Shown here one piece after another: positions 5,133 through 5,728 of a DNA stretch of 5,728 nt; position 1 is the first letter of the stretch, and every line of letters starts with the position of its first letter. The notes beneath the pieces were generated by a model. The model ran no database searches and was not told the DNA's origin. It was given only the letters and a program-made list of their open reading frames with translations. The stretch is from Mesotoga sp. (GTDB lineage Bacteria; Thermotogota; Thermotogae; Petrotogales; Kosmotogaceae): assembly GCA_011620045.1 (NCBI GenBank), contig WOZY01000093.1, positions 1-5,728 on the forward strand, in the 5' to 3' direction. The position numbers were made by a program, and so were the translations under genes.

Positions 5133-5728
5133 ATGATTGACGTAAGGTTGATTAGAGAAAACCCCGAAATTGTGAGAAGAGCTCTTGAGAACAGGCAGAT
5201 GACATCAGAGCTGTTGGATGAGATCGTTGATATGGAATCAAAGAGAAGAGAGGCGCTGCAGGTCGTTGAGCAAAAAAAGGCCGAGAGAAATAGCATATCT
5301 TCGGAAATTGCCCGCGCCAAAGCAAGCAAAGACGAGAAACTTGCTCTTTCCCTTATGGAAAGAGCAAAGGAGATCTCATCTGAAGTTAAGGAGCTTGATA
5401 ACCGAACTTCTCAGATAGAAGAAGAACTGAAAATCAAACTTCTCTATCTTCCCAATATTCCTTCATCGACCACACCTGTTGGCAAGAGCGAGGAAGATAA
5501 CGTAGTTCTTAGGACATGGGGGGAACCGAGAAAGGTCGATTTTGAGATCCGACCGCACTGGGATTACGGACCGGAAACTGGTCTTATAGACTTTGAAAGA
5601 GCCGCGAAAATATCTGGAGCAAGATTCACGATTCTTAGAAGAGACTTCGCAAGACTTGAGAGGGCTATAACTAACTTTATGCTGGACCTTCACCATTCCA
5701 AGGGATACGAGGAAGTAGCTCTTCCTTT
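5133..5728 (+). CDS. serS: Seryl-tRNA synthetase, N-terminal part (3' truncated by window)
   Basis: From ATG 5133 the frame is open to the window end and gives 198 complete codons, a little under half of the usual length of about 425 residues. MIDVRLIRENPEIVRRAL at the start is typical of bacterial SerS. The long charged coiled-coil arm that grips the extra arm of tRNA-Ser spans about residues 25-100. It is followed by LPNIPSSTTPVGKSEEDN (106-123), WGEPRKVDFEIRPHWDYG (129-146), LIDFERAAKISGARF (151-165) and ARLERAITNFMLDLH (173-187), entering the class II catalytic domain. The enzyme charges tRNA-Ser with serine and is also the first step toward selenocysteinyl-tRNA where that pathway exists. 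Class II motifs 2 and 3 would lie outside the window. The GGAGG at 5121-5125 is 7 bases upstream. Only 14 bases separate it from the OstA-like gene, with no room for a T-box or terminator. Confidence 0.97.
   Translation, partial: MIDVRLIRENPEIVRRALENRQMTSELLDEIVDMESKRREALQVVEQKKAERNSISSEIARAKASKDEKLALSLMERAKEISSEVKELDNRTSQIEEELKIKLLYLPNIPSSTTPVGKSEEDNVVLRTWGEPRKVDFEIRPHWDYGPETGLIDFERAAKISGARFTILRRDFARLERAITNFMLDLHHSKGYEEVALP

Noticed and set aside
1..5728. CRISPR array, transposon, integrase, tRNA or rRNA gene, or defence/toxin system
   Set aside because: No spaced repeats, terminal inverted repeats, RNA gene signatures or mobile-element proteins were seen. MazG here is the housekeeping tandem-domain pyrophosphohydrolase with no MazE/MazF partner nearby.

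Overview
The window looks like a chromosomal segment of a Thermotogota bacterium. The basis is recognition of protein sequences, not a database search. The short MIP18/DUF59 protein and the PrmC protein resemble Thermotoga maritima TM0487 and TM0488 as I remember them, and the Sir2 C-terminus resembles TM0490. These lie close together in T. maritima, so part of the gene order is probably ancestral. GC content looks to be in the mid-40s by eye, which with the sequence style suggests a Kosmotoga/Mesotoga-type lineage rather than Thermotoga itself. That genus-level guess is inference.

Layout. Positions 1-189 (+) hold the 3' end of a Sir2-family NAD-dependent deacylase, cut by the window edge. 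It converges on, and overlaps by 26 bases, a five-gene minus-strand operon that is transcribed right to left: rnhB (RNase HII, 3803-3099), mazG (3102-2317), a secreted SurA-like foldase/chaperone (2320-1298), a MIP18/DUF59 Fe-S assembly protein (1296-994) and prmC (997-164). There is essentially no untranslated DNA inside this operon. Three of its four junctions are stop/start overlaps, the fourth has a single-base gap, and every downstream gene appears to start with TTG or GTG. A 176-base divergent intergenic region (3804-3979) separates rnhB from a plus-strand operon: a MarR-family regulator (3980-4438), an exported OstA/LptA-like beta-rich protein (4456-5118) and serS (from 5133, cut by the right edge).

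The intergenic region carries a TATAAT-type promoter for marR, with an imperfect palindrome across its -35/spacer that is a candidate auto-operator. On the minus strand it carries a TATAAT box placed so that the rnhB transcript would begin at or next to its ATG, suggesting a leaderless message.

How the genes fit together. The minus-strand operon mixes housekeeping and quality control: removal of RNA from DNA (RNase HII), cleansing of nucleotide pools (MazG), folding of exported proteins (SurA-like), Fe-S maturation (DUF59) and release-factor methylation (PrmC). The plus-strand operon combines a sensory repressor, an envelope protein and seryl-tRNA synthetase. I found no mobile element, CRISPR array, RNA gene or clearly new multi-gene system. 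The most interesting points are the coupled non-AUG starts, the possible leaderless rnhB, the marR operator candidate, and an OstA/LptA-like protein in a phylum generally regarded as lacking LPS.
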